Source: Candidatus Sumerlaeaceae bacterium
Lineage (GTDB): Bacteria > Sumerlaeota > Sumerlaeia > Sumerlaeales > Sumerlaeaceae
Length of the DNA: 64,000 bases
Assembly: GCA_026418615.1 (NCBI GenBank)
Contig: JAOAAY010000015.1
Coordinates: 1 to 64,000 of the forward strand
Direction of reading: 5' to 3'
Shown here: positions 25,328-33,997 of the stretch, piece by piece
Position numbering within the stretch: the stretch's first letter is position 1
How the letters are laid out: every line of letters starts with the position of its first letter
The notes under the pieces: generated by a model
Told to the model about the DNA's origin: nothing
The model's input: the letters and a program-made list of their open reading frames with translations, nothing else
The model's database searches: none
Made by a program: the position numbers and the translations under genes

Positions 25328-26482
25328 ATGAGCCGATTTCGTATTCTGCGTCTGATCACCTGGCTCCCCAAAGGGGGCATTGAGCGCAAGATTGTGGCCG
25401 TGCTGCCGCGTCTGGATCGGGAGTTGTTTGAGCCGCACATTTGCTGTCTTCGCGAGCCCGGGCCCCTCGCGGGCGAACTGGAAAAACTCGGCGTGCCGGT
25501 TCATGTTGTCCGTTTTCGCAGCCGCTGGGACCCCATGGCGCTAACGCGGCTACTGCGCATGGTGCGGTCACTCGGGGTCGACCTTGTTCACGCGCACATG
25601 TATCGGGCTAATGTTCCGGCCACTGTGCTGGGCCTGTTGGAGCCACGGCTGAAAGTCATCGGACAGTACCACAATGTGGACACTTGGGAGTCGGCGGCTC
25701 AGGTGCGCATGGACCGCTGGCTTGCCCGCCGTCGTGCCGCCAATGTGTGCGTTTCGGACGCAGTGCGGCGCGATGTGATCTCGCGTCTGGCTCTCGATCC
25801 GGCGCGGGTGAGAACGATTCACAATGGGGTGGATCTTGACGAGTTCCGGCCGGCTTCGTCCCACGCTACACAACTGGCCCTCCGTCGGCAACTGGGGCTG
25901 CCTCTCGACGCCCGGATCGTCGTCATGGTGGCGCGCCTTGTGGCTCAGAAGAATCAGTCGTTGCTGCTGCGGGTGGCACCCGAGATTCTCGCGGCCGTGC
26001 CCACGGCGCACTTTGTTTTTGTGGGAGGAGGTCCGATGGAGGAGACCCTTCGCTCGCTTGCTGCGGAAATGGGCGTGGCGCGGTCGGTGACCTTCCTTGG
26101 TTCTCGGGACGATGTGGCGGATATCTTGCGGGCCGCCGATGTGTCGGTTCTTCCCTCGCTCAAGGAGGGCTTCTCCAACACGGTTCTCGAGTCCATGGCC
26201 TGCGGGCTGCCGGTGGTGGCAAGCGATGTTGGCGGTAATCGCGAGGCGATTGACCGTGGCGTGAACGGATACATCGTGGATGTTGACCGGGACGCTTCGG
26301 GGCGCGTGACAGCCGTGCGAGCCGGGCAGTTGGCCCGGTACCTCAAACGGTTGCTGTCGGATGATGCCTTGCGCGCCAAAATGGCCTCGGCGGCCCGCCG
26401 GAGCGCCGGACAGTTCGATATCGGCGTCATGGTCGGGCGCGTGGAGGCGCTTTACCGTGAGGTGCTGGAGGGGGGCGAATGA
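25328..26482 (+). CDS. GT4-family glycosyltransferase
   Basis: A 384-residue GT-B enzyme. The N-terminal acceptor half starts with W-L-P-K-G-G-I-E-R and contains a V-H-A-H-M-Y motif near 90; the donor half has N-G-V-D, V-A-R-L-V-A-Q-K-N-Q and the E-G-F-S-N-T-V-L-E motif near 280 (E-x7-E) that holds the nucleotide sugar. The N-terminal G-G-I-E-R is typical of surface-polysaccharide transferases. The stop overlaps the glgC start (ATGA at 26479-26482), so the enzyme may use the ADP-glucose made by GlgC, perhaps in glucan or osmolyte synthesis. That donor assignment is inference. Confidence 0.88.
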   Translation: MSRFRILRLITWLPKGGIERKIVAVLPRLDRELFEPHICCLREPGPLAGELEKLGVPVHVVRFRSRWDPMALTRLLRMVRSLGVDLVHAHMYRANVPATVLGLLEPRLKVIGQYHNVDTWESAAQVRMDRWLARRRAANVCVSDAVRRDVISRLALDPARVRTIHNGVDLDEFRPASSHATQLALRRQLGLPLDARIVVMVARLVAQKNQSLLLRVAPEILAAVPTAHFVFVGGGPMEETLRSLAAEMGVARSVTFLGSRDDVADILRAADVSVLPSLKEGFSNTVLESMACGLPVVASDVGGNREAIDRGVNGYIVDVDRDASGRVTAVRAGQLARYLKRLLSDDALRAKMASAARRSAGQFDIGVMVGRVEALYREVLEGGE

Positions 26483-27774
26483 CCGGGCGCGATCTGGGCG
26501 ACCGGCAGACGGATGTCGTCGTGCTGGTGCTGGGCGGCGGGCGCGGAACCCGCCTTTACCCGCTCACGCGCTACCGCTCCAAACCGGCTGTGCCGCTGGC
26601 GGGCAAGTATCGGCTGATAGATGTGCCCATCTCCAACTGCATCAACTCGGGACTGCGCAAGATTTATGTGGTCACCCAATTCAATTCGGCCTCCTTGAAC
26701 CGCCACATCGGCGACACCTACAAATTTGACGCATTCTCACGCGGATTCGTCGAGATTCTCGCGGCGGAGCAGACCCTCGAGACCGAGCAATGGTACCAAG
26801 GCACGGCCGACGCTGTGCGGCGGAACCTTCATCACATCCTCGACGACACAGCCACGCATGTGTTGGTGCTGTCGGGCGATGCGCTTTACCGGATGGACTA
26901 CCGTTCGCTTCTCGCCCAGCACATGGCCGACGGCGCCGAGGTGACTGTCTGCTGCAAACTTGTCACCGAGCAGGAGGCGCCTTCGTTCGGGATCGTGCGC
27001 ATCAACGCCTCGCGGCGCATCGAATCCTTCCACGAAAAGCCCGCGCCGGAATGTCTCCCGCCTCTTGTGGCCGATCCGGATGTGTTGCGCGAGGCCGGCC
27101 TGCGCGACCCGACCAAGCCTTTTCTGGCCTCGATGGGCATCTATCTGTTTAACCGGGAAGTGCTTCTTGAAATGCTGCGGTCGAGCACGGCCGAGGACTT
27201 CAGCAAACAGGTGATCCCCGGCGCGACCGGCACGCATCGGATTCACGCATATCTCTACGACGGCTACTGGGTGGACATCGGCACCATCCGGTCGTTTTTT
27301 CAGGCCAACCTTCAACTGGCCGCGGAAGATAAACAATTTGATTTCTACGATACCGAGCGGCCCATTTTCACCCGCTCGCGGGTGCTGCCGAGTTCGGAGA
27401 TCATTGACTCGCATCTCGACCGCGCGCTGATCACGGAGGGCTGTCTCGTCACCCGGGCGCGCATTGCGAACTGTGTCATCGGCATTCGGTCCATCATCCG
27501 CGACGGGGCCGACCTGGAAAATGTTGTTCTGATGGGCGCCGACTTTTACGAGCCCGCTGGCGCGATCGGCCCCGACGGCGCCCCGCCCGTCGGCATCGGC
27601 CCGGGTACGATTGTCCGCAACGCCATCATAGACAAAAATGCCCGCATCGGGCGCAATTGTCGCATTGTGAACGAGGCGGGATTGCGGGACCTCGAGACTC
27701 CCTCCGCTCTCATTCGGGACGGCATCACCATCATTCCCAAGGGTGCGGTGCTTCCGGACAACACGGTTATTTAA
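26479..27774 (+). CDS. glgC: Glucose-1-phosphate adenylyltransferase
   Basis: Makes ADP-glucose from glucose 1-phosphate and ATP, the committed step of bacterial glycogen synthesis. A 431-residue protein with the nucleotidyl-transferase loop G-G-G-R-G-T-R-L near 15-22, the K-P-A-V-P-L-A-G-K-Y-R-L-I-D segment, W-Y-Q-G-T-A-D-A near 98 and a C-terminal left-handed beta-helix with hexapeptide-like repeats (V-I-G-I-R-S, N-A-I-I-D-K-N). Length and motifs match the family. The ATG is preceded by GGAGGGGG and overlaps the GT4 stop. No glgA or glgB is in this window. Confidence 0.95.
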   Translation: MTGRDLGDRQTDVVVLVLGGGRGTRLYPLTRYRSKPAVPLAGKYRLIDVPISNCINSGLRKIYVVTQFNSASLNRHIGDTYKFDAFSRGFVEILAAEQTLETEQWYQGTADAVRRNLHHILDDTATHVLVLSGDALYRMDYRSLLAQHMADGAEVTVCCKLVTEQEAPSFGIVRINASRRIESFHEKPAPECLPPLVADPDVLREAGLRDPTKPFLASMGIYLFNREVLLEMLRSSTAEDFSKQVIPGATGTHRIHAYLYDGYWVDIGTIRSFFQANLQLAAEDKQFDFYDTERPIFTRSRVLPSSEIIDSHLDRALITEGCLVTRARIANCVIGIRSIIRDGADLENVVLMGADFYEPAGAIGPDGAPPVGIGPGTIVRNAIIDKNARIGRNCRIVNEAGLRDLETPSALIRDGITIIPKGAVLPDNTVI

Positions 27775-27865
27775 GGCCGAAACGGCATCTTATCCGATAC
27801 GAACGGCCACCCGCGGGAAGGACTCAGCGCTAACAAAATGACGCCAATGCGTCGCGAAAGGAAAA

Positions 27866-27941
27866 TGGTGGAGGTAAGGGGATTCGAACCCCTGACCTAT
27901 ACGTTGCGAACGTATCGCTCTCCCAACTGAGCTATACCCCC
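27866..27941 (-). tRNA. tRNA-Ala (CGC anticodon), with encoded CCA
   Basis: The reverse strand folds as a 76-base tRNA. The 7-bp acceptor stem GGGGGTA pairs with TACCTCC and contains the G3-U70 wobble that is the identity element of alanine tRNA. The D arm is GCTC...GAGC, the anticodon stem ATACG/CGTAT, and the loop TTCGCAA gives anticodon CGC (bases 27906-27908), reading GCG. The T arm is GGGG-TTCGAAT-CCCC. The CCA end is encoded at 27866-27868. Confidence 0.97.
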
Positions 27942-27990
27942 ACACGCTTGGTCTGGCGCGTTATCCAGTATTGGCAGGCCCTGTCGCTAT

Positions 27991-29232
27991 TCACTCCATT
28001 GTGCCGGCGTGGTCGAGATCCACGCGGCAATGTTTTCCTTGGCACGATTTCGGAATATGGTTGTTCAGGAAGTTTCGGCGCATGGCTACCGCTTCGGGGC
28101 CGTTCCATGCTTCGTCAAAGGACACCCGGTTGAGATTGCCAAAACTCTGCGCCGCCCAGCAACACGGGCGCGCGTCGCCGTCCGTGTCTATCAGCAAAAA
28201 ATACCAGGGGTAATGACACTTTTCCGTCAGATGGCGCCCGCGAGTGGAGAGTTCGCCGAGTCGCCTGCCGGCACTCTCAGGTTCCGCGCCATTCCAGAAA
28301 TTATCCGTGACCCCTTCACTGCAGGAATCCACGCGATGCTGCTCGGGCAGGGAGAGCGCATTGGTAAGAAGGTTTCGCAGGGCGAGATGGATCTTGACCT
28401 CGATGGGCCGCCCCTCGGCCCGCGCGAGGGTGGCCAGCACCATCTCGCGCGTCAATTCCACATGATGCCCGAGAAACTCTGCTTCGAGTTCGGGGTTCTC
28501 CACCTCCATCAACTGGACGCTGTAGGAATTGAAGCGGTGGCGCACGGCGAAATCCACGAGGCTGGGCATCTGGCGCACATTGCGCTCCATAAAGGTGGAG
28601 GCCAGCGTCATTGTGGGCGTGGGCGAGCCCAACCGGTCCTTCCAGCGATTGATTGCCTCCAAGGCCGACTCCACCTGCGCCAAGTCCCCGCGCACGCGCA
28701 TGGCGGCGTAGATCTCAGGGTCGTCGGAATCAATGCTGACAAACAGATGGCTGACTCCGCCCTCCACGATCAGACGCGCGCGATCCTCCGTGATCAGGTT
28801 GGCGTTGGTCGTCATCGCAAGATTGCGGCAACCGAGTTGCCTGTGGCGCTCGAGAATCCGTCCGACCTTCGTGTAAAGCAGCGGCTCGCCCAGCGGCGTC
28901 AGGGTCATCATTTCCGGGTAGGGCATCAGTTCCAGCACCTGCTCGAGCACCCGGGGGCTGATCTCGAGTTCGTTTTTGGGTAGCGCCTTGAGTTGCTGCT
29001 GGGTTGAGTCGAGTGTGAGCCGGCAGAAATTGCACTTCAGGTTACAGGTCCAGTTGGTTCCCACCTGAACGATGCGCGGGAAACTTTCGAGGCGATCGCG
29101 GCCGTGCCAGAACTCGCGCCAATTCAGGGCTGCATTGGCATGTTTGATTTCCTCGCCTCGGGCGCGCCAGAGCCGCAACAGCAGACGCTGCCGTTTGCCC
29201 CACCGCACTGCCTCGCGCAACGCCGAAACCAT
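27991..29232 (-). CDS. Radical SAM protein with C-terminal SPASM-type cysteines
   Basis: A 413-residue enzyme. The radical SAM cluster motif C-N-L-K-C-N-F-C at 63-70 has cysteines 63, 67 and 70, followed by a TIM-barrel core with T-P-L-G-E-P-L (the G-E motif) and S-I-D-S. The C-terminal part holds C-H-Y-P-W near 338, a P-C-C pair, and C-Q-G-K-H-C near 400, as in SPASM domains that bind auxiliary clusters. The reaction is unknown; SPASM proteins often modify peptides or sugars. It is divergent from the GT4 gene at 29346, and the tRNA-Ala lies 50 bp beyond its stop. No small precursor peptide was evident beside it. Confidence 0.88.
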   Translation of the reverse strand: MVSALREAVRWGKRQRLLLRLWRARGEEIKHANAALNWREFWHGRDRLESFPRIVQVGTNWTCNLKCNFCRLTLDSTQQQLKALPKNELEISPRVLEQVLELMPYPEMMTLTPLGEPLLYTKVGRILERHRQLGCRNLAMTTNANLITEDRARLIVEGGVSHLFVSIDSDDPEIYAAMRVRGDLAQVESALEAINRWKDRLGSPTPTMTLASTFMERNVRQMPSLVDFAVRHRFNSYSVQLMEVENPELEAEFLGHHVELTREMVLATLARAEGRPIEVKIHLALRNLLTNALSLPEQHRVDSCSEGVTDNFWNGAEPESAGRRLGELSTRGRHLTEKCHYPWYFLLIDTDGDARPCCWAAQSFGNLNRVSFDEAWNGPEAVAMRRNFLNNHIPKSCQGKHCRVDLDHAGTME

Positions 29233-29345
29233 GAGCCTCCGTCCTGATGCCCGATGTCGCGGATTGCTAGCCGTTCGTCAGTCGAGGTATTCAGCCCTTT
29301 GGTTGGCACTTGCAACACCGGCCTGGGCCGACATGAGGTTGGCGG

Positions 29346-30614
29346 GTGATGGCGCAGGGATCACAGTCCAGCCCGCGGACGCTGCTTTGGTATTCGCCGT
29401 TGCCACCGGATCCGGGCGGCATTGCGCTTTATTCCGTCTGCCTCCTCGAACGGTTGTCCGAATTGTTCGAGGTGGTCCTCGTGACCCCACACCAGCGCGA
29501 GGTTTTGCCGGCGTCGGTTAGGCGGCTGCGAGCGGTGCTTCCGTCCGAGGCGGAGGCATGGCCTCAACACTCAGCACTGGCCGTTTATCACATGGGCAAC
29601 AATGTGGCGCAGTGTGCTTGGATTTTCGAGGCTCTGCGGCAACGGCCCGGTTTGGTGGTGGCTCACGACCTTAATATACACGGATTTTTGCTTGACTACT
29701 ATGGGCGCGGCGCCGTGCGTCCCGGCCGTTTGGCGCGCTGGCGCGACAGCCGGTGGACCGAGCGCCATCCGTACGGGCAGGCGCTTCGTGAGGCTCACGG
29801 CGAAGCGGGAGCGCAGGCGGCCGATGCATTCTTGCGCCACGGCGTCGAGCCGAACATCCCCGCCTTGCCGTGCCATCGGCTGCTCACTCGACGGGCCATG
29901 GCTGTGTTGGCTCACAGCCAATGGGCTGTCGGGCAACTCCTCAACAACGGGGATTCGGCGCGAGCATATTACCTCCCGTTTGGGATCGAGCATCCCATTC
30001 CGGAACCAGCGGGGGGAATCGCGCGGTTTCGCCAACGACTCGGGCTCACAGCGCAAGATTTCCTGATCTTTTGCGGCGGATTTTTGGAACCCAGCCGGCG
30101 AATCGACCGGGTTATCGAAGCGCAGGCACTTTTGGCTAAAAACGGCCTGATGCCGCATTTGGTGCTGGCCGGCGCCATGGAGCGAATCCACCAGCAGTGG
30201 TTAGCGCAATTAGCAAGCAGCCGGGGTTTGGCGGGGCAGGTTCATTTCTTGGGCTTTCTGCCGGATCACAATGAATTCCTTGCGGGTCTGCATGCCGCCG
30301 ATGTGGTCCTGCACCTCCGATTGCCAACCCACGGCGAGACCTCCGCAACCGTTTACCGGGCATTGTCAGTCGGGCGACCGGTGATCGTCTACGATGTGGA
30401 TGCCTACCGGGAGTTGCCCGACGCCTGCTGTTGGAAACTCGACGCGGGGCCTGATGATGCTGAGTTGCTTTGTGCGTACCTTCGGGAACTCATGGGACGG
30501 CAGGCGATACGGTTGACGATGGAGGAATCGGCTCGAAATTATGTGGCTCGCAACCACACTTGGGCGCATACTGCAAACGCTTTTGCATCAATAGTCCAAG
30601 ATATATGCACTTAA
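29346..30614 (+). CDS. GT4-family glycosyltransferase
   Basis: A 422-residue GT-B enzyme. P-D-P-G-G-I-A-L-Y near 20 forms the acceptor-side glycine loop, V-V-A-H-D-L-N-I-H near 105 corresponds to the H-D segment, and the donor-side pattern is P-T-H-G-E-T-S-A-T-V near 325 with V-G-R-P-V-I-V-Y-D. This is a common set for mannosyl/glucosyl transferases of surface glycans. Starts GTG (29346) and ATG (29349) are adjacent; GAGG lies upstream. It is divergent from the radical SAM gene. The donor is unknown. Confidence 0.85.
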   Translation: MMAQGSQSSPRTLLWYSPLPPDPGGIALYSVCLLERLSELFEVVLVTPHQREVLPASVRRLRAVLPSEAEAWPQHSALAVYHMGNNVAQCAWIFEALRQRPGLVVAHDLNIHGFLLDYYGRGAVRPGRLARWRDSRWTERHPYGQALREAHGEAGAQAADAFLRHGVEPNIPALPCHRLLTRRAMAVLAHSQWAVGQLLNNGDSARAYYLPFGIEHPIPEPAGGIARFRQRLGLTAQDFLIFCGGFLEPSRRIDRVIEAQALLAKNGLMPHLVLAGAMERIHQQWLAQLASSRGLAGQVHFLGFLPDHNEFLAGLHAADVVLHLRLPTHGETSATVYRALSVGRPVIVYDVDAYRELPDACCWKLDAGPDDAELLCAYLRELMGRQAIRLTMEESARNYVARNHTWAHTANAFASIVQDICT

Positions 30615-30913
30615 ACCGTGCGCGACACTGTGTACACGCCCGCAATTTGTGCTGCAATAGCCGATAATAGGCAGGCAATATATCATCTTAAACTCAATAT
30701 CAACAATAATCTGCAATTTTGGCATGTAGTGTGCTTCGCACTAGCCAGTTTGAGTGCAAAATAAGTTATCGTTAAGTAGGATTTTTGTATTGCATTTTAT
30801 GAATCGCGTACAGTAAACAATCCATGGGTGGCACAGGACGGCAACATGGCACCGCACAGGAACGAGTAGGTCTGTATCGGTGTAGTCAACAGTTTTTGCT
30901 GTTGGAGACACCG
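30615..30913. other. AT-rich intergenic region before the minor-pseudopilin triad
   Basis: About 300 bases, noticeably more AT-rich than the surrounding genes, especially 30660-30830. It probably contains the promoter of the pseudopilin operon, but I could not find a convincing -35/-10 pair. A short imperfect dyad around the cgcac/gtgcg bases at 30727-30745 is not followed by T residues. The only clear element is the stem-loop next to the ribosome-binding site listed separately. Confidence 0.45.
30887..30904 (+). promoter_or_regulatory. Stem-loop abutting the ribosome-binding site of the pseudopilin triad
   Basis: CAACAG at 30887-30892 is the exact complement of CTGTTG at 30899-30904, with a TTTTTG loop. 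The last base of the stem is the first G of the GGAGA Shine-Dalgarno sequence (30904-30908), nine bases before the ATG at 30914. Folding could limit ribosome access. A six-pair stem is weak, so function is a suggestion only. Confidence 0.3.
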
Positions 30914-31384
30914 ATGATGATCACTCGGGAAAAAGTCTTAAACCCTCCGGGGATTCGCTCTGCGCGTGGCTTCACGCTCATCGAGGTGATGCTTAGCGTG
31001 CTGATCGTTGCGGTTGCGGGCCTTGCCATTATCGCGGGCGTCCTCTTCAGCCGCCACGCGATGGAACTGAGCAAACAGCGTCTGGCGGCCATGAGTTACT
31101 GCCGGCAGGCTCTGGAGGCTGCGCAGACCAACGCTTCGATTGACGCTGGCTCGAAGACGCTGGTGCCATTCAATACGCCCGGGCTTGAGATCCGGGCGAC
31201 TGTCACGGTCAACTTCTACCCAATCAACCCGAATGGCACTGTGAACTGGAACTCGCCCCTGCCGACGGCCCCGGGTGCCCAGCCGTCTCTGTGCAAGGTC
31301 GTCGTGACTTGGACGCCTTCGGGTCGTCTGTCGAGGCCGCAGCGTGTCAGCATGTCAAGTATTATCAGGGCGGGAACCACATGA
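30914..31384 (+). CDS. Minor pseudopilin, PilV/GspI-like
   Basis: A 156-residue prepilin. An R-G-F-T-L-I-E-V-M-L-S-V sequence at about 18-29 gives the prepilin peptidase site (G19/F20) and conserved glutamate, followed by the hydrophobic helix. The head domain is short and Thr/Asn-rich. The ATG at 30914 is preferred to a longer frame from 30824, because GGAGA is upstream and a 20-residue leader is acceptable. Its stop overlaps the next start (ATGA at 31381-31384). It is the first gene of a minor-pilin triad and probably primes or caps pseudopilus assembly. Confidence 0.85.
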   Translation: MMITREKVLNPPGIRSARGFTLIEVMLSVLIVAVAGLAIIAGVLFSRHAMELSKQRLAAMSYCRQALEAAQTNASIDAGSKTLVPFNTPGLEIRATVTVNFYPINPNGTVNWNSPLPTAPGAQPSLCKVVVTWTPSGRLSRPQRVSMSSIIRAGTT

Positions 31385-32019
31385 TTGCCTTTCCGACACG
31401 CGCCCGTCAGGGCATGAGCCTCGTCGAGACGGTCATCGCGACCGGAGCGGTGATGGTGATGTTTTCGTTTTTGGCGTATCTGACTTATTTCACCGGCCGC
31501 AACTTTGCAACGCTTCACGAGCAACTGCAGTCGCAAACCAGCGCGGCGGCCGCGCAGGAGCGGCTCGTCAAACTGACGCGCAATGCGGCTTTTTTCGAGG
31601 CGTATTCCGGCGACAACCTGACTTCGCTGACGCGCATCAAGTTCGCCATGCCCAACAATTCGGGCGGTGTGACCAAATGGGTCGCCGCGTTTGATCGGCC
31701 CAGAGCCGGTTCCCGCCTCGGGAGCATCAAAATTTTCAGCAACGAGAACGCCGTGAGTTTCGGGCCTAACGGCGAGGTCAATGGCACACCGGCCTATGAA
31801 TTCCCATTTATCGAAAATATGACCATCGTGTTTGAGTCATCCTACCGTCTCACGATCGAGACGGGTTACCGCTACCGGGCGACAGCGTATCTCTCGCCCA
31901 ACCCGCCGCAGTACGGGCGGTTCGTCACAGATGTCATTGCAAAAAACCATTTCCTTGATCAAGGAGCAGGAGGGAATTATGCGCTCGACTTCACAACATC
32001 GGGCCCTGCGACGCTCTGA
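31381..32019 (+). CDS. Minor pseudopilin, PilW/GspJ-like
   Basis: A 212-residue prepilin. Q-G-M-S-L-V-E-T-V-I-A near 10-20 is the cleavage/assembly motif with the conserved glutamate, and about 20 hydrophobic residues follow. The head has a G-Y-R-Y-R-A-T-A-Y-L-S-P segment near the end, as in GspJ-like proteins. The start overlaps the previous stop, and the stop lies 41 bases inside the next gene. Such overlaps suggest stoichiometric translation of the three minor pilins. Confidence 0.8.
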   Translation: MIAFPTRARQGMSLVETVIATGAVMVMFSFLAYLTYFTGRNFATLHEQLQSQTSAAAAQERLVKLTRNAAFFEAYSGDNLTSLTRIKFAMPNNSGGVTKWVAAFDRPRAGSRLGSIKIFSNENAVSFGPNGEVNGTPAYEFPFIENMTIVFESSYRLTIETGYRYRATAYLSPNPPQYGRFVTDVIAKNHFLDQGAGGNYALDFTTSGPATL

Positions 32020-33967
32020 TTGGCGCCGTCGCGGCGCTGCCATGATTGTGGCCCTGATGACAGTCGGCATCATGGCCTTTGCCATTGGAGCCGTCCTGCT
32101 TGCGGTGAGCGAGTTCAACCGGCTGGGAAACGACAAGGTGGCGTACGAGGAGGCCTATCATGCCGCCCTTGGCGGCGTGACCGCAGCCAAGGCATGGATC
32201 ATGAACCCGGCGCTGGCCAAAGCGCAGTTGGGCAACGAGATCGGAACGAAAATCGAAGGCATTACTTCCGGGGCTCTGTCGTTCAGTAATTATGTGCGCA
32301 ATAACCGTGACAATGCCTCCCTGTTGGCGGGTCTGTCCTCGTCTCAGATTGTGCCGTACTACACTGCATTTGAGCCCTCGCTTGGGGGCTCAAGTTTACC
32401 GGATGGTCGGGCCGTGTTGCTTTCGATTCCGGCCTCGGGTCGGCGCAATGTCGTGACCTATCCGAACGATGCCCAAGCCACTATGACCGGCAGCCTTTTT
32501 GGCGGGTCAGGCGGACGGGCCACGGTTCAGCGAATTCGCATCACCACGCCGTTCCGGAGTTCGGGAACGACCGCGAACGGCGATTTGTACACGGCGGACG
32601 ATGTGCGGAAAGTGACGCTGGTCATCGAGGCAGAGTCCGAAGTGCGTGGGGCTGGGCGTCCGAAACGCCGCATCATTCAGCAAAAAATTCTCATGGTTCC
32701 GGGGCTGCCTGACTCCCCGGCTCCCGTCAGTGGCACTGATGCCTCGCTGATCGCCGGCGCTGCCATCACGCCCGCTGGCACCAGCAGTCTAAACATTCAT
32801 TGGGCGCCCGCCATGTCCAAAGGTCCGATCTACCTCCTTGGCATCGGGCAGGTGGCCTCCAGCACTAAGAACGGTGTTACAACCTGGAGTCTCAACCCGG
32901 CTGGGAACAAGTTCGTTGGCGCTGGCGTTGACTCCGGCAACGGAACGGAAAACTGGCTTCGGTGGCTGACCGCCAGCACCCTGTTTACGCAGACCGGCAG
33001 TAATCAGGTGCCGGTGTTTGCCAATGTTCCGGGTGGGTCGGCGGTTGTCAACGATTTCTTTGTTCAAGTCAAGAGCAATGCTTTCTCTACCGGGCCGCGG
33101 TCTAACAACATGAATCTCGGCGGTGACTATGTGCCGTCCCTGCGGAACACGGCGTGGGTGAACACAGGCGGCAATGTGCTTTGGAGCACCAACCCCGCTA
33201 CGAATTCGTTGGTGCCCGGTTCCGGCGCCCTCGTGCAGAACTTCCCGCAGGTGAATCTCTGGGTGGACGCCATTTTCCAGCAAATGAATTATGTTACTTG
33301 GAAAGCGTTCGCGATTGCCAATAACGGCTACATACGCGAAGGCACCGGCGGGTATGTGAACGAGAATGGAAGTCCGCTTTATGTGACGCCCAACAGAACT
33401 CTCACGACCGTGGCCGGCGGAGGAAATGTTCGCCTGACCAATATCAAGCAGATTAGCATGAAGCCGTTGGTGCCGACCAGTGGGCCAAACGCTTTCAACA
33501 CATACGGCATCCCTGATCGGGTGTTGTTTATTGATACCCCCCAGGGAACAGCGAACGGAACTCCTGTAAATGTTTCGCTCAATTCCAGTGATGACTTTTT
33601 CTGGAAGGGGCTGCTTTACATCAACGGGAACTTTTCCACCTCCGGCGGAGGCGCGTTCCCGACTGTATGGATGAAAAATCCTGACCAGTACCGTCAGGAC
33701 CCGACCGGCAAGACCACCGGGCAAGCGATTGGGAACTGTTATTTGGACGGGATCCTTTATCTGACGGGCAACATGTCGCGCACGGGCAATGCCACGGTGT
33801 ATGGCAGCGTGATCTGTAAAGGCGGTTATGGTGGCAGTGGCAGTCCGGATATTTACTACAACACGCGGCTCCGGGAGGGTCTGTTCCGTGATGTGCAAGG
33901 CACGGGCCAGACAGGCGTGATGGTGGCGTGCGTCAGCGGACCGATTCAGGAGAAAAATGCTTGGTAG
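31979..33967 (+). CDS. Large PilX/GspK-like pseudopilin-associated protein
   Basis: A 662-residue protein with a basic N-terminus (R-R-S-D-W-R-R-R-G-A-A-M-I-V) leading to one hydrophobic helix (about 18-45), as in PilX/GspK-type minor pilins, which often lack the canonical G-F-T-x-x-E motif. The head is very large for this group: about 600 residues, rich in Gly, Ser, Thr and Asn, with many short beta-strand repeats, suggesting a beta-rich adhesin-like structure. ATG 31979 has an ideal GGAGGG upstream and overlaps the previous gene by 41 bases. It may form the tip of the pseudopilus. The family assignment of the head is unknown. Confidence 0.75.
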   Translation: MRSTSQHRALRRSDWRRRGAAMIVALMTVGIMAFAIGAVLLAVSEFNRLGNDKVAYEEAYHAALGGVTAAKAWIMNPALAKAQLGNEIGTKIEGITSGALSFSNYVRNNRDNASLLAGLSSSQIVPYYTAFEPSLGGSSLPDGRAVLLSIPASGRRNVVTYPNDAQATMTGSLFGGSGGRATVQRIRITTPFRSSGTTANGDLYTADDVRKVTLVIEAESEVRGAGRPKRRIIQQKILMVPGLPDSPAPVSGTDASLIAGAAITPAGTSSLNIHWAPAMSKGPIYLLGIGQVASSTKNGVTTWSLNPAGNKFVGAGVDSGNGTENWLRWLTASTLFTQTGSNQVPVFANVPGGSAVVNDFFVQVKSNAFSTGPRSNNMNLGGDYVPSLRNTAWVNTGGNVLWSTNPATNSLVPGSGALVQNFPQVNLWVDAIFQQMNYVTWKAFAIANNGYIREGTGGYVNENGSPLYVTPNRTLTTVAGGGNVRLTNIKQISMKPLVPTSGPNAFNTYGIPDRVLFIDTPQGTANGTPVNVSLNSSDDFFWKGLLYINGNFSTSGGGAFPTVWMKNPDQYRQDPTGKTTGQAIGNCYLDGILYLTGNMSRTGNATVYGSVICKGGYGGSGSPDIYYNTRLREGLFRDVQGTGQTGVMVACVSGPIQEKNAW

Positions 33968-33997
33968 TCTCGGGAAATTTTGGCTCGATTGGGATCC

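Noticed and set aside
32789-33898. 369-codon reverse-strand frame inside the large pseudopilin gene
   Set aside because: Antisense shadow of a gene with a good start and strong ribosome-binding site.
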